Assembly (NCBI RefSeq): GCF_036898095.1
Contig: NC_090739.1
Coordinates: 57,908,074-57,972,073, forward strand
Direction of reading: 5' to 3'
Source of the DNA: Palaemon carinicauda
Lineage: Eukaryota; Arthropoda; Malacostraca; Decapoda; Palaemonidae
Length of the DNA: 64,000 nt
The position numbers were made by a program, and so were the translations under genes. Positions 60,018 to 64,000 of the stretch are shown one piece after another (positions within the stretch are counted from its first letter, which is position 1; each line of letters starts with the position of its first letter). A model generated the notes under the pieces. The model ran no database searches and had not been told where the DNA came from. It saw only the letters and a program-made list of their open reading frames with translations.

Positions 60018-61004
60018 TTGATCAGAGGTTTCCCTGAAATTATCTTGAATATCCCAAAACAAAACAACCTGACGAAGCATGAGATACACCTCAAAACAAC
60101 GGAAAGACCATTTAAACAATGCGCTTATCGACTGTCACCGTATCACCAAGAAGTCATGAGAAAAGAAGTTGACTATTTGTTAACAAAACGGATTAGCCGA
60201 ACCAAGTTCTAGCCCTTACACTTCTTCATACTTGCCCGTAAAAAAACCGGACAGATCTTTCAGGATATGTACGGACTACCGAAAGTTGAATTCAATCAGT
60301 GTGGCCGATAATTATCCATTGGCACTCATCGAACAACTACTTGACAATATTGGACAAGCGAGGTAGGTCTCCAAGATCGACTTGTTAAAGGACTATTATC
60401 AAATTCCTTTGGACGAAAATACAAAATTATTTTCAGCATTTATAACGCCATTTGGGTTATGTCAATATACCGTCATGCCATTTGGTCTAATGAACACTCC
60501 GCTACTTTTCAACAAGTGATGGCTAACTTTATGGGATCGATAGAAGGAGTAAGCGTATATCTCGACGATATTGTCGCACATTCATCAAGCAAGGAAGAAC
60601 ATCTCCGAATCCTGAAAAAGGTATTTCAAAAGTTGCAAGGAGCATACCTGACGATTAACCTGGAGAAGAGCGAATTTGGAAAGGCAACGGTTCGGTACTT
60701 GGGATTTGAAGTAGGAAGAGGACTAATTTCCCTGGTAGTTGCTAACATTGAAGGAAAAAAGAAAGCATCACCCCCTACAATGAGGAATCAGTTACAACGC
60801 TTTTTAGGGGTGGGAGGATTCTACCAACGTTTTTGCCCGAACTTTTCGGCTGTAGTTGCTCCCTTGACAGATTTGACCAGCCCTAAGAAAAAATTTGTAT
60901 GGACCAGCGAGTGCCAGGTATCCCTTGACAGGATAAAGGCCATATTAACTTCGAAACCGATGCTGAGAGATCCTTATTTCAACATAAATTCCTTATCCAA
61001 GTGA
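60018..61004 (+). pseudogene. pol: reverse transcriptase (gypsy-like, downstream of integrase)
   Basis: Begins with Tyr-Arg-Leu-Ser-Pro and Val-Asp-Tyr-Leu-Leu. A frameshift near 60196 leads to Cys-Thr-Asp-Tyr-Arg-Lys-Leu-Asn and the catalytic Lys-Ile-Asp-Leu-Leu-Lys (about 60377), with a TAG at about 60366. A second frameshift near 60505 brings in Thr-Phe-Gln-Gln-Val-Met and the catalytic Tyr-Leu-Asp-Asp-Ile (about 60558), Tyr-Leu-Gly-Phe-Glu-Val-Gly and Phe-Leu-Gly-Val-Gly-Gly-Phe-Tyr. The sequence type is Ty3/gypsy, not copia. Confidence 0.92.
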
Positions 61005-61386
61005 ATGTGTCAGATAATGGGATTGAAGCTGTCTTATTGCAAGAAGATGAGGAAGGAATTCTTCACCCTGTTTGTTTTATGTCGTTGAAAATGAAGAAAC
61101 ATCAGCAAGACTACTCGGCAGTTGAAAGGGAAATGCTAGCATTAGTCACAGCAATAAACAAGTTTGAGGTCTATGTGAATCGATCATAAAATGAAGAGAT
61201 TACAGTGTATTTGGATCATAATCCTTTAACTTAGGTTAATAAGAAGACAAATAATAATCAAAGGTTAACTAGATGGTCATTATGTTTGCAACCGTATTGT
61301 ATTAATATAAAACATATATCAGGTAAAGAAAACATGGTTGCAGATTACTTATCTCGGCCTGAATCGATGGATTCAGGCCCGGAATA
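61005..61386 (+). pseudogene. RNase H
   Basis: After a one-base shift near 60990: Asn-Val-Ser-Asp-Asn-Gly-Ile-Glu-Ala-Val-Leu-Leu-Gln, Tyr-Ser-Ala-Val-Glu-Arg-Glu, Asp-His-Asn-Pro-Leu, and the terminal Gly-Lys-Glu-Asn-Met-Val-Ala-Asp-Tyr-Leu-Ser-Arg-Pro. In-frame stops lie at 61187-61189 and near 61233. The catalytic Asp in the first block is preserved. TAA at 61384-61386 ends pol. Confidence 0.88.
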
Positions 61387-61408
61387 AATAATTTTTATTG
61401 GGGGAGAT

Positions 61409-63016
<1,608 letters not shown>

Positions 63017-63028
63017 GTATATGTATGT

Positions 63029-64000
63029 ATACTCTTAAGAAGCTGGTCTAGCATAGAGTATATAGTTTATTAATGTATTTTATTTAGGTTTTCATATGTG
63101 CTTTTAACAGGTGAATAGCCAGCCCATTAGGAGAGTTTCTCTCATGTAGGTATAAGCTTGTTATGTAAAATTTGTAAGACTTTCGTCATTCATTTATTTG
63201 TATTCTTCATTCAAGTCAGTATATGTAAATTTACGTTAATTTTAAGAATTAACTTTTTATTTCACGTAATTTGCTACGAAGTCTTAAATAATCTGTTTAA
63301 GAGTGCTGTATGATCCATACAAGATATGAACAAGGGCTTATGTAAATGTCTTTTATATTTTTATGAGGTATTGCGTCATATTTGTGAGAAATAGGCAATT
63401 CTTATATGTGCCATGGGTTTGGAAGGTTCTCGGAAACCCTAGTGTTAGTTCTTCTTTATTTTCATTCCGAGGATAAAGGGTGGGCGGAGCTAGCTGAGAG
63501 AGAGAGAGAGTTGCCTCATTGTGTGTTGGTGCATGTCTGAGAGAGCAGTCCTTGGCAATCCTTACGCCCTCAGGCCAACCCCCAAGCTTCCAGATCTTCT
63601 TCTGAAATAAGCTAATTCATATACAGGATATGCACCCCCAGGGTATGCACCCACAGTCGTCCTGTGAAAGAGCCAAAGTGCATTCCTCACTCTCTCTCAG
63701 CACTTTCAGTGTGTCCTCTCCAAAGTGATTCTGTGCCCCAACGTAAATCGTGTGTTGAAACGATATGGAAAAGTTAAAGGTGATTTTAATTCTATTGTGT
63801 TGTGGTGAGTGTTGGCATTGTGTAATTTTTTATAACTGGCCCTTTGCAAGTAAATACGTGAAGTTAGTAAGTTTATCAGTTACTTTATTAAGCTCTTAAG
63901 AGTTTAAGCATTTGAGTGTAATTATTTCTTTTGTCTTAGTCTGAGGTTTTATGCAGATTTAAAATTTCGAATAAAGTGATTATATAATTTTCAGGTTGTA
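63029..64000 (+). repeat. further LTR copy of the Gmr1-like family, runs off window
   Basis: Matches the LTR start ('agaagctggtctagcataga') and continues through 'gaacaagggcttatgtaaat', 'gtgtcctctccaaagtgatt' and 'gattatataattttcaggtt' at the window end. It is truncated by the window, so a solo LTR and a full element cannot be told apart. Confidence 0.85.

Overview
The window reads as repeat-dense animal intergenic DNA, most likely from a decapod crustacean. The reasons are very long (AT)n, (CT)n/(GA)n and (AAT)n microsatellites, tRNA-derived SINEs, and decayed LINE, Ty3/gypsy, DIRS and hAT-like elements whose sequences resemble repeats I know from shrimp and crab genomes. The organism is an inference. 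I see no conserved host protein-coding gene and no rRNA or functional tRNA gene. Nearly every long open frame is a mobile-element fragment or a microsatellite artefact.

Layout. 1-1610: two tandem minus-strand SINE copies, an (AAT)n-tailed repeat, and a third inverted SINE fragment between (AT)n arrays. 3740-5129: an internally deleted gypsy element with both LTRs, a gag remnant and a 26-bp minisatellite. 7540-10230: a decayed LINE interrupted by a SINE. 14636-15745: a second LINE fragment. 16200-16845: a full-looking copy of the (AAT)n-tailed repeat. 17327-17490: a foldback palindrome. 17784-24349: a structurally complete Ty3/gypsy element with 265-bp LTRs, primer-binding site, gag, protease, RT, RNase H, integrase and polypurine tract, sitting inside an (AT)n array and inactivated by frameshifts. 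24632-27046: a 5'-truncated minus-strand LINE with one frameshift in its RT.

28279-43600 is a nest of elements. A fragment of a long-LTR gypsy element is cut by a DIRS-like element (about 29366-40990) with ~600-bp inverted terminal repeats, gag, RT/RNase H and tyrosine recombinase. Its RT is split by a 3.2-kb hAT-like insertion (33700-36934) with an imperfect 8-bp target duplication. That insertion in turn carries a LINE 3' fragment. A second, opposite-strand DIRS copy (41521-43600) keeps only gag fused to a terminal repeat. A minus-strand LINE (43940-46850), an isolated gag-like ORF (47718-48640) and a 1.8-kb element with 35-bp inverted repeats (48752-50585) follow.

54826-62860 holds the most unusual element: a gypsy-type retrotransposon with ~1.45-kb LTRs, a SCAN-like gag, a DTG protease and integrase encoded upstream of RT/RNase H, the order known from Gmr1-like elements. 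A further copy of its LTR runs off the window at 63029-64000. All coding regions in the window are broken, so the elements look like fossils, the 17.8-kb gypsy copy being relatively young (LTRs differ at about 13 of 265 positions by hand count).
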